Shown here piece by piece: positions 10,572 through 20,296 of a stretch of DNA of 64,000 bases. The stretch comes from Legionella micdadei (GTDB taxonomy: Bacteria; Pseudomonadota; Gammaproteobacteria; Legionellales; Legionellaceae). A program made the position numbers and the translations under genes. The notes beneath the pieces are model-generated. The model had not been told where the DNA came from. It did no database searches and saw only the letters and a list, made by a program, of their open reading frames with translations. Where the stretch lies: contig NZ_LN614830.1 of NCBI RefSeq assembly GCF_000953635.1, positions 1 to 64,000 on the forward strand. The letters run 5' to 3'. Each line of letters opens with the position of its first letter. Position 1 is the first letter of the stretch.

Positions 10572-11858
10572 ATGGAAAATGCCGTCTTGTTTGAACGTCC
10601 ACAAAGTGGCGAGCGCGCCATCTTAGTACAATTGGCGCTTCCTGGTGTTGATGCAGAAAAAGCATTAGCTGAATTTAAGGAACTGGCTCTTTCTGCACAA
10701 GCGGAGATAGTAGCTTGTGTGCTTGGTGCTCGCGCCACTCCAGAAGCGAAATATTATGTAGGTTCTGGAAAAGCTGAAGAGATTCAACAGCTTGTTTCAG
10801 CACATAATGCAGAACTCGTTTTAGTCAATCATGAACTATCCCCTTCTCAAGAGCGAAATCTGGAAAAATTACTTCAATGCCGGGTAGTGGATCGTAGTGG
10901 CCTGATTCTCGATATTTTTGCGCAACGAGCCAGGACTTTTGAAGGAAAATTACAAGTCGAGTTGGCTCAATTACAACACATATCCACCCGATTGATTCGT
11001 GGTTGGACTCACTTAGAGCGCCAAAAGGGGGGAATTGGGTTGAGGGGGCCTGGCGAAACCCAGCTTGAAACAGATCGGCGCCTGGTACGCGAGCGTATTA
11101 AATCGATTAACAAGCGGTTAGAGAAGGTAAGACGAAGCAGGGATCAGAACCGTCGCGCGAGACAAAAAGCGGCATTACCTACTGTATCCCTTGTAGGGTA
11201 TACAAACGCAGGAAAATCCACGTTATTTAATGCATTAACAGGGGAACAAATTTATGTGGCCGACCAATTATTTGCCACATTAGATCCTACGATGCGTAAG
11301 ATAGAGCTACCGGGTGCAGCTGCAGCAATTCTGGTCGATACGGTGGGCTTTATACGTGATCTCCCTCATCAATTGATTGAAGCATTCCGTGCTACGCTTG
11401 AAGAAACAAAAGAAGCAGATTTACTCCTGCATGTGATTGACATTGCTGATCCACATTGGCGTGAGATGGCTTTCTCTGTACAACGCGTACTTACAGAAAT
11501 AGGTGTCACTGATGTGCCCACCATTCAAGTTTTTAATAAAATCGATTTACAAGAAGGTTGGTGTCCAAAAATTGACTGTCAGGAAGACACTTGCAAAGTA
11601 TGGGTTTCAGCTAAAAGTAATGCTGGTCTTGATTTGCTTCGTGAAGCTATTGTTACCCAATTGCAAGGTAAAATTAACGTAGAAGAAGTATTCATTAAAC
11701 CTTCGGAAGCAAAATTGCGCGCTAAACTTTATCAATTAGATGCAGTTATTGAGGAAACGCCTGCTGATGAAGGTGGGTGGCATTTGAAAATTAAATTGAC
11801 AGAGGTACAGCGAAAGCGTTTGTTTGCTGAAGAAAAAACAGAAAGCAAAGAGATTTGA
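10572..11858 (+). CDS. hflX: ribosome-associated GTPase HflX
   Basis: HflX is a 50S-binding GTPase that splits stalled ribosomes after heat or antibiotic stress. The 428-residue protein has the N-terminal HflX domain, a basic helical linker (about residues 155-200, ERIKSINKRLEKVRRSRDQ) and the G domain with G1 (GYTNAGKSTLFN), the ATLDPT segment, DTVGF (G3) and NKID (G4). It follows hfq directly; no hflK-hflC genes follow, unlike in E. coli. Confidence 0.96.
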   Translation: MENAVLFERPQSGERAILVQLALPGVDAEKALAEFKELALSAQAEIVACVLGARATPEAKYYVGSGKAEEIQQLVSAHNAELVLVNHELSPSQERNLEKLLQCRVVDRSGLILDIFAQRARTFEGKLQVELAQLQHISTRLIRGWTHLERQKGGIGLRGPGETQLETDRRLVRERIKSINKRLEKVRRSRDQNRRARQKAALPTVSLVGYTNAGKSTLFNALTGEQIYVADQLFATLDPTMRKIELPGAAAAILVDTVGFIRDLPHQLIEAFRATLEETKEADLLLHVIDIADPHWREMAFSVQRVLTEIGVTDVPTIQVFNKIDLQEGWCPKIDCQEDTCKVWVSAKSNAGLDLLREAIVTQLQGKINVEEVFIKPSEAKLRAKLYQLDAVIEETPADEGGWHLKIKLTEVQRKRLFAEEKTESKEI

Positions 11859-11940
11859 TGACATTTTTCGTGATGCCTTAAGATGTAGCATTTCCAGATA
11901 GGGACTGACCTATTCCGAGAGCCAGGACTTGTTTGTGGAT

Positions 11941-12840
11941 CTAGAAGAAGTAGTTCACAGCAATCGCCCCTGTTGTAAATTTCGAAGCATGGGGTCCAGT
12001 CACTGAAAACCAAATTCCACCAATAATCCCCAAAGAAGACGTGAAGTTAAACTCAAGGGCTGGAGCTAAAGAAACAGAATCTCCACCTGCTCCCCCGATA
12101 CTTGCGAGGGTACCGCCAGGAGTAAACCCTGGGTTACCGCTAAAACCAGTATTAGAACTGTGAACATAAAGGACTTCAAAAACCGGAGCCCAATGCTGAG
12201 TAAGCGAGTATTCAAAAGCTAAATCAGCAGAATAAATGTTTCCAGGATGGACACTACCCTCTGTCAGATCAGTTCCTCCAAAGGCATTAATCCCATGGAC
12301 ACTAGAACTGCCTGGAAATGCTGCTACCAGGCTTAAACGGCCACGTAAATAATGTTGATTACGAAGTTCCCATAACTTCTGGAAATTAAAACCAAAAGAA
12401 GTGATATAAGAACCTATCCCTGTTTGCTCTGTCCCGAGTTTTCTCGGATCGAGATTCTCAAATCTTCCTGTAGGAAAAATCTCTTGAATAGTAACTCGTA
12501 GATCAGGTACCCAACTTTTCTCTTTCTGCCTTAATAGTTGAATCCCCAATGCCAAACTGTAATCGGCAATTTCACTTGCGTGTTGATGATCAACCCAGCT
12601 GTAGTCATAGGGAAGCGCGGTTTGTAAATCTAAGAAATCGGTGAGGCCAGCTGTTAGGATAGGAACGATTTCAATATTCTTAAAATGTGCGGGATAAGTT
12701 GTATAGAAGCCGTAGGGTTCAAAATTAAAATGACCTGCTGGAATGGTTTTACCAGCTGGAGCAAGTAACGGTCCTGTCCACCATGGCCCTGCCATTGCAA
12801 CATTAGTAAAGAGTAATAAGAAGAAAACTCGCAAATACAT
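11941..12840 (-). CDS. putative outer-membrane beta-barrel protein
   Basis: The 299-residue product starts with a signal peptide (cleavage near VAMA-GPWW, residue 17) and then shows alternating hydrophobic/aromatic strands and loops, ending in an aromatic residue (VNYFF), the usual BAM recognition C-terminus. Composition and the GLTDFLDLQTALPYDYSW segment resemble the phenol-degradation/transporter-like barrels that Legionella carries, but I cannot assign a substrate. It is transcribed opposite to hflX and stands alone. Confidence 0.65.
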   Translation of the reverse strand: MYLRVFFLLLFTNVAMAGPWWTGPLLAPAGKTIPAGHFNFEPYGFYTTYPAHFKNIEIVPILTAGLTDFLDLQTALPYDYSWVDHQHASEIADYSLALGIQLLRQKEKSWVPDLRVTIQEIFPTGRFENLDPRKLGTEQTGIGSYITSFGFNFQKLWELRNQHYLRGRLSLVAAFPGSSSVHGINAFGGTDLTEGSVHPGNIYSADLAFEYSLTQHWAPVFEVLYVHSSNTGFSGNPGFTPGGTLASIGGAGGDSVSLAPALEFNFTSSLGIIGGIWFSVTGPHASKFTTGAIAVNYFF

Positions 12841-12991
12841 AATGAAGCCAATTTAAATTGGAAAATAGCATTTTAAACTTTTTTTATATTTATGGAATTG
12901 ATTTTGCTGCAATTTGCAATAAATTTTTCCTACTTAAGGACTCTGGTTTCCTTAGAAAAATTAGAGGATTCTGTTGACTTGATTTAATGCT

Positions 12992-13462
12992 CTAGCCATT
13001 TTCGCGATGATCAGAAATTGCCTGATTCAAACTTTTTAGGGTTTGGCTGCCATATAAGGCCCCTTGCAATTTACCTTCAGGGTTGAAAACAAAGGTCGCA
13101 GGTACACCGCGTATGTCACCTAATTCGAGATCTCGAGCTGGGTCATGCCGTAAGCTTGGGTAGCTTATTTTGTATTTTCTAATTAAGGCGAGTTGATGGG
13201 ATAATGGAAGCGCATCATAATTCACGGCAAATAGAGCAACTTTATCATTGCTTTTCTTATAAAAACGATTTAATTCAGTAATTTCATCAATACAGGGTTG
13301 GCACCAGCTAGCCCAATAATTAATTAGAACCCACTTGCCTTTTAGACTATCAAAAGGAATAGTATGGCCACTGATATCTCGTAAGATCACATTTGAGCTG
13401 TATCCAGAGGTTGCTGTAAGCAGAAAAACAAAAAATGAAAGAATTAAATTGATGCACCGCAT
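12992..13462 (-). CDS. TlpA/ResA-like periplasmic thioredoxin
   Basis: This 156-residue protein has a signal peptide (about 1-22) and a thioredoxin fold of the TlpA/peroxiredoxin type. The redox motif WASWCQPC and the cis-proline loop GVPATF are visible. Such proteins keep periplasmic cysteines reduced, often for cytochrome c maturation, or serve as general thiol-disulfide reductants. It is divergent from the pirin gene and has no cytochrome c genes beside it, so the partner is unknown. Confidence 0.85.
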   Translation of the reverse strand: MRCINLILSFFVFLLTATSGYSSNVILRDISGHTIPFDSLKGKWVLINYWASWCQPCIDEITELNRFYKKSNDKVALFAVNYDALPLSHQLALIRKYKISYPSLRHDPARDLELGDIRGVPATFVFNPEGKLQGALYGSQTLKSLNQAISDHRENG

Positions 13463-13604
13463 TCAAAAACTCCTATGAAGCCAATTGGAACCATTTTAGC
13501 ATAGTCATTTTGATTTAGATCAGTCATTGTTTATTAGTATTGTGCTAGGCAAGATACCTGCATTTAATCTATCCTAAATTGAATCTTTCTAATGGGTGCC
13601 AGCG

Positions 13605-14438
13605 ATGAAAGCTATTCATGTTGAACAGCAATTAATTGGAACATTAATTCGAGAAGGCGCAGGGGTAAAGCTGATGCGCTATATCGGCGCAGACAGGAAA
13701 AATCCGTTTGAGCCAATTCTCTTGTTTGATTTTTTTGATAGTAATAATGAAATGGATTACGTTGCGGGTTTTCCTAACCATCCCCATCGTGGTTTTGAGA
13801 CTATTACTTATCTTTTGACAGGCCAAATAGCCCATCAGGATAATCAAGGACATCAAGGTGTAATTGGTCCGGGTGATGTACAGTGGATGACCGCAGGGCG
13901 GGGAATTATCCATTCAGAAATGCCACAGAAAAATAAAGATGGCATTACTGGGCTTCAATTATGGCTAAATCTACCTGCTGCTAGTAAATGGACAAATCCG
14001 CGTTATCAAGAATTTACCGCATCTCAATTGCCTGTGGAACATCATGATTCAGGAGTTAACGTCAAAATAATTGCAGGTAAAACGGATAAGGGAACTCAAT
14101 CTCCAATCATTGGTATTGCCACCGATCCGCTTTTTTTCGATATCCATTTACCCAAGCACCAAACCTTCGAGCAACAAATTCCTAGCGGCCACCAAGCGAT
14201 GATTTTCGTTTTATCAGGGGAAATTAAGATTCAGGGGGAGGTTGTTAAATCACGGCACTTGGCTATTTTAGGCTCAGGAGATGTGCTAATTTTGCAAGGT
14301 CTTACCAGTGATTCACAGTGCTTGCTCATTGCTGCTAAGAAATTAAAGGAGCCAATTGCTCGGCTTGGTCCTTTTGTTATGAATACTGAGGAAGAGATAA
14401 TGCAAGCCTTAGACGATTTTCGCAATAACCGTTTTTAA
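13605..14438 (+). CDS. pirin family protein
   Basis: Pirins are bicupin proteins that bind a metal ion; some bacterial members act as quercetin dioxygenases, others as regulators. The N-terminal cupin has the metal-binding residues in FPNHPHRGFET (about 55-65), a third His in the following strand and Glu in IIHSEMP. A C-terminal pirin domain follows (about 160-265). I chose ATG 13605 (277 residues); a GTG at 13596 would add MPA. The flavodoxin-like wrbA follows after 15 bp, a pirin-quinone reductase pairing that suggests a shared oxidative-stress or quinone role. Confidence 0.9.
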   Translation: MKAIHVEQQLIGTLIREGAGVKLMRYIGADRKNPFEPILLFDFFDSNNEMDYVAGFPNHPHRGFETITYLLTGQIAHQDNQGHQGVIGPGDVQWMTAGRGIIHSEMPQKNKDGITGLQLWLNLPAASKWTNPRYQEFTASQLPVEHHDSGVNVKIIAGKTDKGTQSPIIGIATDPLFFDIHLPKHQTFEQQIPSGHQAMIFVLSGEIKIQGEVVKSRHLAILGSGDVLILQGLTSDSQCLLIAAKKLKEPIARLGPFVMNTEEEIMQALDDFRNNRF

Positions 14439-14453
14439 TCAAGGAGGAATTCG

Positions 14454-15053
14454 ATGGCTAAAGTATTAGTTTTGTATTATTCGAGTTACGGCCATGTAGA
14501 GGCAATGGCCGAAGAGGTGGCCAGAGGCGCTTCTGAAGTAGATGGCGTGATGGCTACGCTAAAACGCGTACCGGAAACCATGCCTGAAGATATTGCTAAA
14601 AAGGCAGGAGTTAAACTCAACCAAAAGGCAGAAATTGCACTGCCTAAAGAGCTTGCTGATTATGATGCGATTATTTTCGGAACCCCAACCCGGTTTGGTA
14701 ATATGGCAGCGCAGATGCGGAATTTTCTTGATCAAACAGGAGGGATGTGGGTTAACGGTGAATTAATTGGCAAAATAGGTAGTGTTTTTTGCTCCACGGG
14801 AACTGGAGGAGGCAACGAGTCGACAATCCTTTCCTTTTGGAATACGTTAATTCATCATGGAATGATTCTAATTGGAGTTCCATACGCTGAGAAAGGATTA
14901 ACCAATGTCACCGAATTGCACGGTGGTTCACCTTACGGGGCTGGTACCGTTGCTGGTCCAGATGGTAGCCGCATGCCAAGTGATCTTGAACGGCAAATTG
15001 CGCGTTACCAAGGTAAGCATGTGGCAGAACTAGCAAAGCGTCTGTTTGGGTAG
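14454..15053 (+). CDS. wrbA: NAD(P)H:quinone oxidoreductase, WrbA type
   Basis: WrbA is an FMN-dependent, tetrameric NAD(P)H:quinone oxidoreductase that reduces quinones by two electrons. The 199 residues match the family length. Visible are the FMN phosphate loop ([14 protein letters not shown]), the GTPTRFGNM motif and the [11 protein letters not shown] loop. AAGGAGG precedes ATG 14454. It is the second gene of the pirin-wrbA pair and is followed by a clear stem-loop terminator. Confidence 0.95.
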   Translation: MAKVLVLYYSSYGHVEAMAEEVARGASEVDGVMATLKRVPETMPEDIAKKAGVKLNQKAEIALPKELADYDAIIFGTPTRFGNMAAQMRNFLDQTGGMWVNGELIGKIGSVFCSTGTGGGNESTILSFWNTLIHHGMILIGVPYAEKGLTNVTELHGGSPYGAGTVAGPDGSRMPSDLERQIARYQGKHVAELAKRLFG

Positions 15054-15070
15054 TCTGGCTTCTTACGCAT

Positions 15071-15112
15071 TGAAATCGCAGCTGTCGTGGTTAGCGATTT
15101 CAGCGTTTCTTT
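15071..15112 (+). terminator. terminator after wrbA
   Basis: TGAAATCGC (15071-15079) and GCGATTTCA (15094-15102) form a perfect nine-base-pair stem, followed by GCGTTTCTTTA. It closes the pirin-wrbA unit. Confidence 0.7.
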
Positions 15113-15218
15113 ATGCTTCTTGTCCAGGACTTCCTGCACACAAAAAGACATGCCTTGGATAAGGGGATAATGTAGGCAAAAAATAATCTTTTTGTATTTT
15201 TTGTAAACATTTTGTTGT

Positions 15219-15246
15219 TTGCTTGATACTTTAAATCATGTATAAT
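15219..15246 (+). promoter_or_regulatory. promoter for the TauE/SafE gene
   Basis: TTGCTT (15219-15224) and a perfect TATAAT (15241-15246) are 16 bp apart in a very AT-rich tract. The gene starts at 15361, leaving a leader of roughly 105 bases in which I see no riboswitch fold that I can name. Confidence 0.5.
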
Positions 15247-15360
15247 TAAATTTTTTCCCCTTATATCTAAGTATTCAATAATTAAGCACTTGATTAGAAT
15301 TGCTCGTACTTAAGGATACGATGAGATCGATGTAAGTTAAAGTTGGAGTAGATCGACGCG

Positions 15361-16272
15361 ATGGCAATTACTTTCTTAATTTATGGAATAGTGATCCTAA
15401 GTTTAATCTGTGTTGTGGCTATGTTTTATCGTCTTCGACAACAGCCATCTGTGCATTTATCTTTTTTAGATTACGTCAAACTTGGTTTAAGTGGAATTCT
15501 GGCTTTTATAGCAGATACCTTAGGGATAGGAAGTTTTGCAGTAAATATTGCCTTAGCAAAACTACTTAATACTTTTCCTGATGATGAGCTACCGGCTGTC
15601 AATAATGGAGCGCAGGTTATTCCAGGTGCTTTTGAGTCTTTTTTTTTCATGCAATTAATCGATGTGGATTTAGTTACTTTAATTACCCTGGTGGCGGGAA
15701 CCTGCTTAGGCGGTTTAATCGGCGGGACTGTTGTTAGTCGTTTAAGTAAACAAGCGATTCGGTTGGCAATGATGTGTTGTTTCGCTGTGATTATCGTGTT
15801 GTTGGTTTGTCATCAGTTGCGCTTGATGCCTGTTGGCGGTGACTTGGTGGAATTGCATTCTTGGAAACTTGTCGTCGGCTTTTTGGCAATGATCGTATGT
15901 GGTGCCTTAACTTCTGTGGGAATCGGTTTGTTCGTGATGGTGCAAGCTGTCCTATTCCTCATGAACGTATCACCTGTGGTTGCTTTTCCTATTATGACCA
16001 CTGCTGGCGCTATGCAGCAGCCTCTGACTACTTTGGTTTTTGTGCAACAAAATAAAATCCCACTGAAAAAAACCCTAATTTTGAGCATCGCTGGTTGCAT
16101 CGGTGTTTTCATAACCTTGCCTCTTTTTATACACATCACTGTGACTTGGTTGCATTCTTTATTACTTTGTATTTTGGTTTACAATCTCTTCGCTATCAGC
16201 CGGACTTATTTGCGTAACCGATCAAAGGGTTATGGACAAGCGCCTATTCCATCGCTCGCCACTGCTGATTAG
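15361..16272 (+). CDS. TauE/SafE family anion permease
   Basis: This 303-residue protein has about eight hydrophobic helices and the two-repeat layout of the TauE/SafE family, which exports or imports sulfite, sulfoacetate and related organosulfonates. Conserved glycine-rich turns such as GTCLGGLIGGTVVSRLS after the third helix and GALTSVGIGLF in the second half support the family. The substrate cannot be read from sequence. It stands alone, with its own promoter. Confidence 0.85.
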   Translation: MAITFLIYGIVILSLICVVAMFYRLRQQPSVHLSFLDYVKLGLSGILAFIADTLGIGSFAVNIALAKLLNTFPDDELPAVNNGAQVIPGAFESFFFMQLIDVDLVTLITLVAGTCLGGLIGGTVVSRLSKQAIRLAMMCCFAVIIVLLVCHQLRLMPVGGDLVELHSWKLVVGFLAMIVCGALTSVGIGLFVMVQAVLFLMNVSPVVAFPIMTTAGAMQQPLTTLVFVQQNKIPLKKTLILSIAGCIGVFITLPLFIHITVTWLHSLLLCILVYNLFAISRTYLRNRSKGYGQAPIPSLATAD

Positions 16273-16387
16273 CCCGCCAGTTTTTTATATTTTCTCACCT
16301 GCCATCTCGGCAAAATGCTAAAATAAAAAAATACTGTATTTTTTTGCCTAAGTTGAGCTAATGTAGGCAATTTTTTAAGGCTAATAA

Positions 16388-16867
16388 ATGGAAGAGTTAA
16401 AAAGTAAATCACAAAAAAAACGTGATGCAGATGCTCTACAAAAAGTAGGTGTTAAGCTGATTGAGTTAAGTTTGGCAAAACTGGATACCTTGCCTTTATC
16501 GCCCAATTTGCGGCAAGCAATTATTGAGGCAAAATCCATTAAAAGTCATGGGGCAATAAGACGACAGGCTCAGCTTATAGGTAAATTAATGCGCGCTGCG
16601 GATAGTGAAGCGATTTTAGAGGCATATGAGGCTATTTTAGCTGAGGATCGTGCGCAAACCGTTGTTTTTCATGAGGTAGAACAGTGGCGCGACAAACTCA
16701 TTAACGGAGGAAAAGAAGCTCTCACAGAATTTATTGCCGAATATCAACCAAATGACATCCAGCAGCTTCGCCAACTTATAAAAAAGGCAGTGGACGAACA
16801 AAGCAGCGGCAAACACACAGGGGCAGCTAAAGCGCTGTTTCGCTATGTGAGGGCTTGTTTATCATGA
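16388..16867 (+). CDS. darP: ribosome biogenesis factor DarP (YjgA, DUF615)
   Basis: DarP binds late 50S precursors and helps mature the peptidyl transferase centre. The 159-residue product has the family pattern: a lysine-rich start (SKSQKKRDADALQ), then LSPNLRQAI, AKSIKSHGAIRRQAQLIGKLMR and the C-terminal arginine-rich end. Its stop overlaps the start of rlmKL as ATGA (16864-16867), linking two genes for 50S maturation. Confidence 0.93.
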   Translation: MEELKSKSQKKRDADALQKVGVKLIELSLAKLDTLPLSPNLRQAIIEAKSIKSHGAIRRQAQLIGKLMRAADSEAILEAYEAILAEDRAQTVVFHEVEQWRDKLINGGKEALTEFIAEYQPNDIQQLRQLIKKAVDEQSSGKHTGAAKALFRYVRACLS

Positions 16868-18969
16868 AACACTCTCTTTTTATCAGTTGCCCTAAGGGAC
16901 TGGAATATCTTTTAGAAGAAGAAATGAGGACATTAGGGCTGCATGTGACTCGTGTTAGCCCACAAGGTGTTTATGGCGAGGCAGAGCTGGCAATTATCTA
17001 TCATCTTTGCTTATGGACACGATTGGCAAACCGTATTCAACTCATTTTGTTTAGCGGGGAGGCTCACAATGAGCAAACGCTTTATAAATTATGTAATCAA
17101 TTTCCTTGGCAGACAGTCTTTACTGCTGACAAAACCTTAGCCATAGAATTTCATGGATCATCGACTCATATTCGTAATTCGATGTTTGGTGCCCAGGTGG
17201 TAAAAGATGGCATTGTGGATCATTTCCGTCAATTTAAAGGTACTCGGCCAACGGTTGATCGGGGAAAGCCAGAAATTCGGTTACATGCCTATTTAAAAGA
17301 TGACTCTCTGACAGTGAGTTTAGATTTGACGGGTTATAGCCTGCATCAACGCGGCTATCGTACCCAGGCTGGGGAGGCACCATTAAAGGAAAATATCGCA
17401 GCAGCCATGTTATTGCGTGCAAAGTGGCCACAGCTTTCAGCAGCAGGCTATGCTTTGCATGATCCTTTCTGTGGTGCTGGAACATTAGTGATTGAAGCGG
17501 CAATGATGGCAGCTCACATTGCCCCAGGATTATTGCGCCATGACCAAGCCCTTGTTCACTGGGCGCAACATCAATCCTCTCTATGGGAAAAGATCAGGGC
17601 TCACGCCCTAGAACAGGTAAAACCGACCCCAGTGAAATTGCGCGGAACAGACAATAATCCACAGCTGATTAAAATTGCACAAGCAAATGCCGAACGCGCT
17701 GGTGTATTGCCTTTAGTCGAATTTTCAGCTTTATCCGTTAAAGATTGCCGGCCAACCCACAATAAGGGGCTCGTTATTTGCAATCCGCCTTATGGAGAGC
17801 GTTTAGGTGATGCGACTCAACTCGTACCAATTTATCAGCAACTAGGAAGTACGCTGCATTCACACTATCAAGGCTGGCAAGCAGCTGTCTTAACTTCTAA
17901 TACCATGCTTGCTAAAGCGCTCGGTCTACGTGCAGGCAAACAATATACCTTATTTAACGGTGCACTGGAGTGTAAGTTATATTGCCTTGATCTCAGTGCT
18001 GAGAATCAATTAAAAGGTAAAGAAGCAGGGTCGTTATCTCCCGGTGCGCAAATGCTGGCTAATCGTCTGCGAAAAAACGCGAATCACTTACAAAAATGGG
18101 TGAAGAAAAATCAAATTAGCTGTTACCGAGTTTATGATGCGGATCTTCCTGAATATGCGTTTGCGATTGATATTTATAACGATTATGCGGTTTTACAAGA
18201 ATATGCGCCACCGGCGAATATTCCATCCCATAAAGCTGAAAAACGAAGTTTAGATGTGATTCAAGCTGTACCCGATGCCTTAGGAATTTCGCCTGATAAA
18301 CTGGTGGTTAAGCAACGAAAACAGCAAAAAGGCAGCAACCAATATCAAAAAATGAAGCACACTCAACACACCATGACAGTCGTTGAAAGCCGGGCAAAAT
18401 TAAAAGTGAATTTGTATGATTATTTGGACACAGGCTTATTTTTGGATCACAGGCTAATGCGGATGCGCTTTTCCCAGCTAACGCCCGGCACTCGTTTTCT
18501 TAATTGCTTTTGTTATACGGCTACAGCCAGTGTTCATGCCGCCTTGGCTGGAGCAATCACTACCAATGTGGATTTATCAAAAACTTATTTAAGTTGGGCA
18601 GAAGAGAATTTCAAGCTTAATCATCTTGACGTATCTCGGCATCAATTTATTCATTTTGATTGTGTGGAGTGGCTAAAAATAACGAGAGACCGGTTCGATG
18701 TCATTTTCTTAGATCCTCCGACCTTTTCAAATTCAAAACGGATGACCCAAACTTTGGATGTGCAGCGTGATCATATCTCTTTAATTGATTTAGCGATGCG
18801 GATATTAAATCCAGAAGGCATTTTATATTTCTCGACTAATTTGAGACAGTTTAAACTATCACCACTGGTCAACGAAAAATACAAAGTAAGGGATATCACT
18901 GCTGAAACAATTGACTCGGATTTTAAAAGAAGCAAGCGAATCCATCATTGCTTTATGATAACAGCGTGA
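16864..18969 (+). CDS. rlmL: bifunctional 23S rRNA methyltransferase RlmKL
   Basis: This fused enzyme makes m2G2445 (RlmL half) and m7G2069 (RlmK half) in 23S rRNA. The 701-residue chain has a THUMP domain (about 45-155), an N-terminal methyltransferase with DPFCGAGTLVIEA (SAM loop) and the NPPYGERLG catalytic motif, and a C-terminal methyltransferase with the NCFCYTATASVHAA SAM loop and DPPTFSNS. ATG 16864 overlaps the darP stop; an upstream TTG at 16855 is less likely. Strong hairpins follow the stop. Confidence 0.96.
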   Translation: MKHSLFISCPKGLEYLLEEEMRTLGLHVTRVSPQGVYGEAELAIIYHLCLWTRLANRIQLILFSGEAHNEQTLYKLCNQFPWQTVFTADKTLAIEFHGSSTHIRNSMFGAQVVKDGIVDHFRQFKGTRPTVDRGKPEIRLHAYLKDDSLTVSLDLTGYSLHQRGYRTQAGEAPLKENIAAAMLLRAKWPQLSAAGYALHDPFCGAGTLVIEAAMMAAHIAPGLLRHDQALVHWAQHQSSLWEKIRAHALEQVKPTPVKLRGTDNNPQLIKIAQANAERAGVLPLVEFSALSVKDCRPTHNKGLVICNPPYGERLGDATQLVPIYQQLGSTLHSHYQGWQAAVLTSNTMLAKALGLRAGKQYTLFNGALECKLYCLDLSAENQLKGKEAGSLSPGAQMLANRLRKNANHLQKWVKKNQISCYRVYDADLPEYAFAIDIYNDYAVLQEYAPPANIPSHKAEKRSLDVIQAVPDALGISPDKLVVKQRKQQKGSNQYQKMKHTQHTMTVVESRAKLKVNLYDYLDTGLFLDHRLMRMRFSQLTPGTRFLNCFCYTATASVHAALAGAITTNVDLSKTYLSWAEENFKLNHLDVSRHQFIHFDCVEWLKITRDRFDVIFLDPPTFSNSKRMTQTLDVQRDHISLIDLAMRILNPEGILYFSTNLRQFKLSPLVNEKYKVRDITAETIDSDFKRSKRIHHCFMITA

Positions 18970-18992
18970 CCGTTGCACCAAAACCAACATGG

Positions 18993-19054
18993 GCTATCTA
19001 TTATAGATAGCAGTGAGGGAGCGGATATCAAAGCACTTGTTGCTTTGTCCGCTC
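18993..19054. terminator. two stem-loops between convergent genes
   Basis: GCTATCTA/TAGATAGC (18993-19000, 19004-19011) is followed by a longer stem, GAGCGGA and CAAAGCA pairing with TGCTTTG and TCCGCTC (19019-19054) with a three-base bulge. They lie between rlmKL and the convergent Mpo1-like gene and may end transcription from both sides; no long T-run is present. Confidence 0.55.
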
Positions 19055-19084
19055 ACGATCTTAAGTTTGCTGTGGCTTCGTCTA

Positions 19085-19639
19085 TTAAAGCTTATCCTCT
19101 GTTTCTGTTCCTTCTGACTTTAGAGATTCGCTTGTTTCTAGTTGCCCAGGCGCACCATGGATTTGTACTTTTAAATCTTGCATACGGCCACTTAGGAAAA
19201 AGAGTTCTGCTGTTAAAAACATGGGTGCAATCAGCGCTTGCCAGATATTGTCCATCAACGCTGGACGATTGCCTTCAATGAAATGCCCTATTAATTGCAA
19301 CGCCCAGCCCAATATAAAAGTCACAATAAAAATCCATAGTGCTGAACTCGTGGGCCCAGAATAGCTAACAAGATTTGCCACCCAAAGCAGGATAATGAAT
19401 ACACCGGTAAGCACTAAGGCTAAACGCCAATTAAGATAATAGTAATAGACGAGTAATACTAGGGTTGCAATACCGGCTATAGTGACATCCAATACCCCTG
19501 GAATAACCAAATGTAGAAAACCCAAAAGAACCATTAAAGAAAAAATGATCAAAGGCACACCAATAAAATGGGTGTAACGTGTAATTGAATTTTGATGGTA
19601 TGTTCCATAAAGCCTTGCTTGCTCGATAAAAGAGTTCAT
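19085..19639 (-). CDS. Mpo1-like / DUF962 membrane protein
   Basis: This 184-residue protein has about four hydrophobic helices and the family motif YHQNSITRYTHFIGVP, in which spaced His/Asn residues form the Fe-binding site of yeast Mpo1, a dioxygenase for alpha-oxidation of 2-hydroxy fatty acids. Bacterial members are poorly studied. I chose the ATG at 19639, which has AGGA eight bases upstream; longer starts at 19663 and 19648 lack one. crcB is upstream on the same strand, about 70 bp away. Confidence 0.85.
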   Translation of the reverse strand: MNSFIEQARLYGTYHQNSITRYTHFIGVPLIIFSLMVLLGFLHLVIPGVLDVTIAGIATLVLLVYYYYLNWRLALVLTGVFIILLWVANLVSYSGPTSSALWIFIVTFILGWALQLIGHFIEGNRPALMDNIWQALIAPMFLTAELFFLSGRMQDLKVQIHGAPGQLETSESLKSEGTETEDKL

Positions 19640-19710
19640 TTTAGTCATCCTAAAAAGGTTCATTTAAAAAGTAGCATACATTTTATTAAATTAAAAAGCA
19701 GTCGCGTTAT

Positions 19711-20100
19711 TCATTTAATTAGGCGTTCTAATCCAAACCAAGTAGCCATTCCTGCTAGGGTCATGAGCACTGAGCCAGTAAGATGAAGCGCAATTTCCGC
19801 AACAAACATGCCATAACGTGCTTCCTGTAATAAAGCTACAATCTCTGCAGAAAAGGTGGAGAATGTTGTCAATCCGCCGCAAAAACCAGTAATGATGAAT
19901 AAGCGCCATTCAGAATTTAGGCTAGGCAGGAATGTAAAAAAGGCGATTGCTAAACCAATAATATATCCGCCCAGCAGGTTTGCAGCCAGGGTTCCTAGGG
20001 GGATTGCCGGGAATAAACTATTCAGTTTTAATCCTAGAAACCAGCGAAGTATAGCCCCCAAAGCAGCGCCTAGCGCGATAGCAAGGAGAGATTTCCACAT
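19711..20100 (-). CDS. crcB: fluoride channel CrcB/Fluc
   Basis: Fluc is a dual-topology dimeric channel that lets fluoride leave the cytoplasm. The 129-residue protein has four hydrophobic helices and the family landmarks: GAILRW in helix 1, the polar Asn in [10 protein letters not shown] and the phenylalanine-box segment [22 protein letters not shown] Shine-Dalgarno precedes ATG 20100. I looked for a fluoride riboswitch in the leader and saw none. Confidence 0.95.
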   Translation of the reverse strand: MWKSLLAIALGAALGAILRWFLGLKLNSLFPAIPLGTLAANLLGGYIIGLAIAFFTFLPSLNSEWRLFIITGFCGGLTTFSTFSAEIVALLQEARYGMFVAEIALHLTGSVLMTLAGMATWFGLERLIK

Positions 20101-20238
20101 GATGACCCCAAATGGCTAAAGCCTAGCGTTTGCAATATCTTGAGTATAGAAGTTATAACTTATTGAACCAATAAACAATATCGATCTTCTAATTCTCCCC
20201 ATTACAAATTGATAATTCATGGTGCACAAAGCTCAGTC

Positions 20239-20267
20239 TTGATTCTTATTGTATAAATTGTTATCAT
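20239..20267 (+). promoter_or_regulatory. promoter for the GH3 gene
   Basis: TTGATT (20239-20244) and TATCAT (20262-20267) are 17 bp apart, 30 bp before the ATG of the exported GH3 hydrolase. Confidence 0.5.
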
Positions 20268-20296
20268 TCCGTGCCTTTAATTTTTAGGACCAACCG

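Noticed and set aside
16325-16345. A/T palindrome AAAAAAATAC-T-GTATTTTTTT as a terminator after the TauE gene
   Set aside because: The stem has only two G-C pairs and would be weak; kept out of the feature list.
18973-19281. Open frame of 102 codons after rlmKL
   Set aside because: It starts within terminator hairpins and runs antisense to the Mpo1-like gene; no Shine-Dalgarno sequence.
20101-20200. Fluoride riboswitch before crcB
   Set aside because: The leader lacks the conserved pseudoknot pattern and no matching stems were found.
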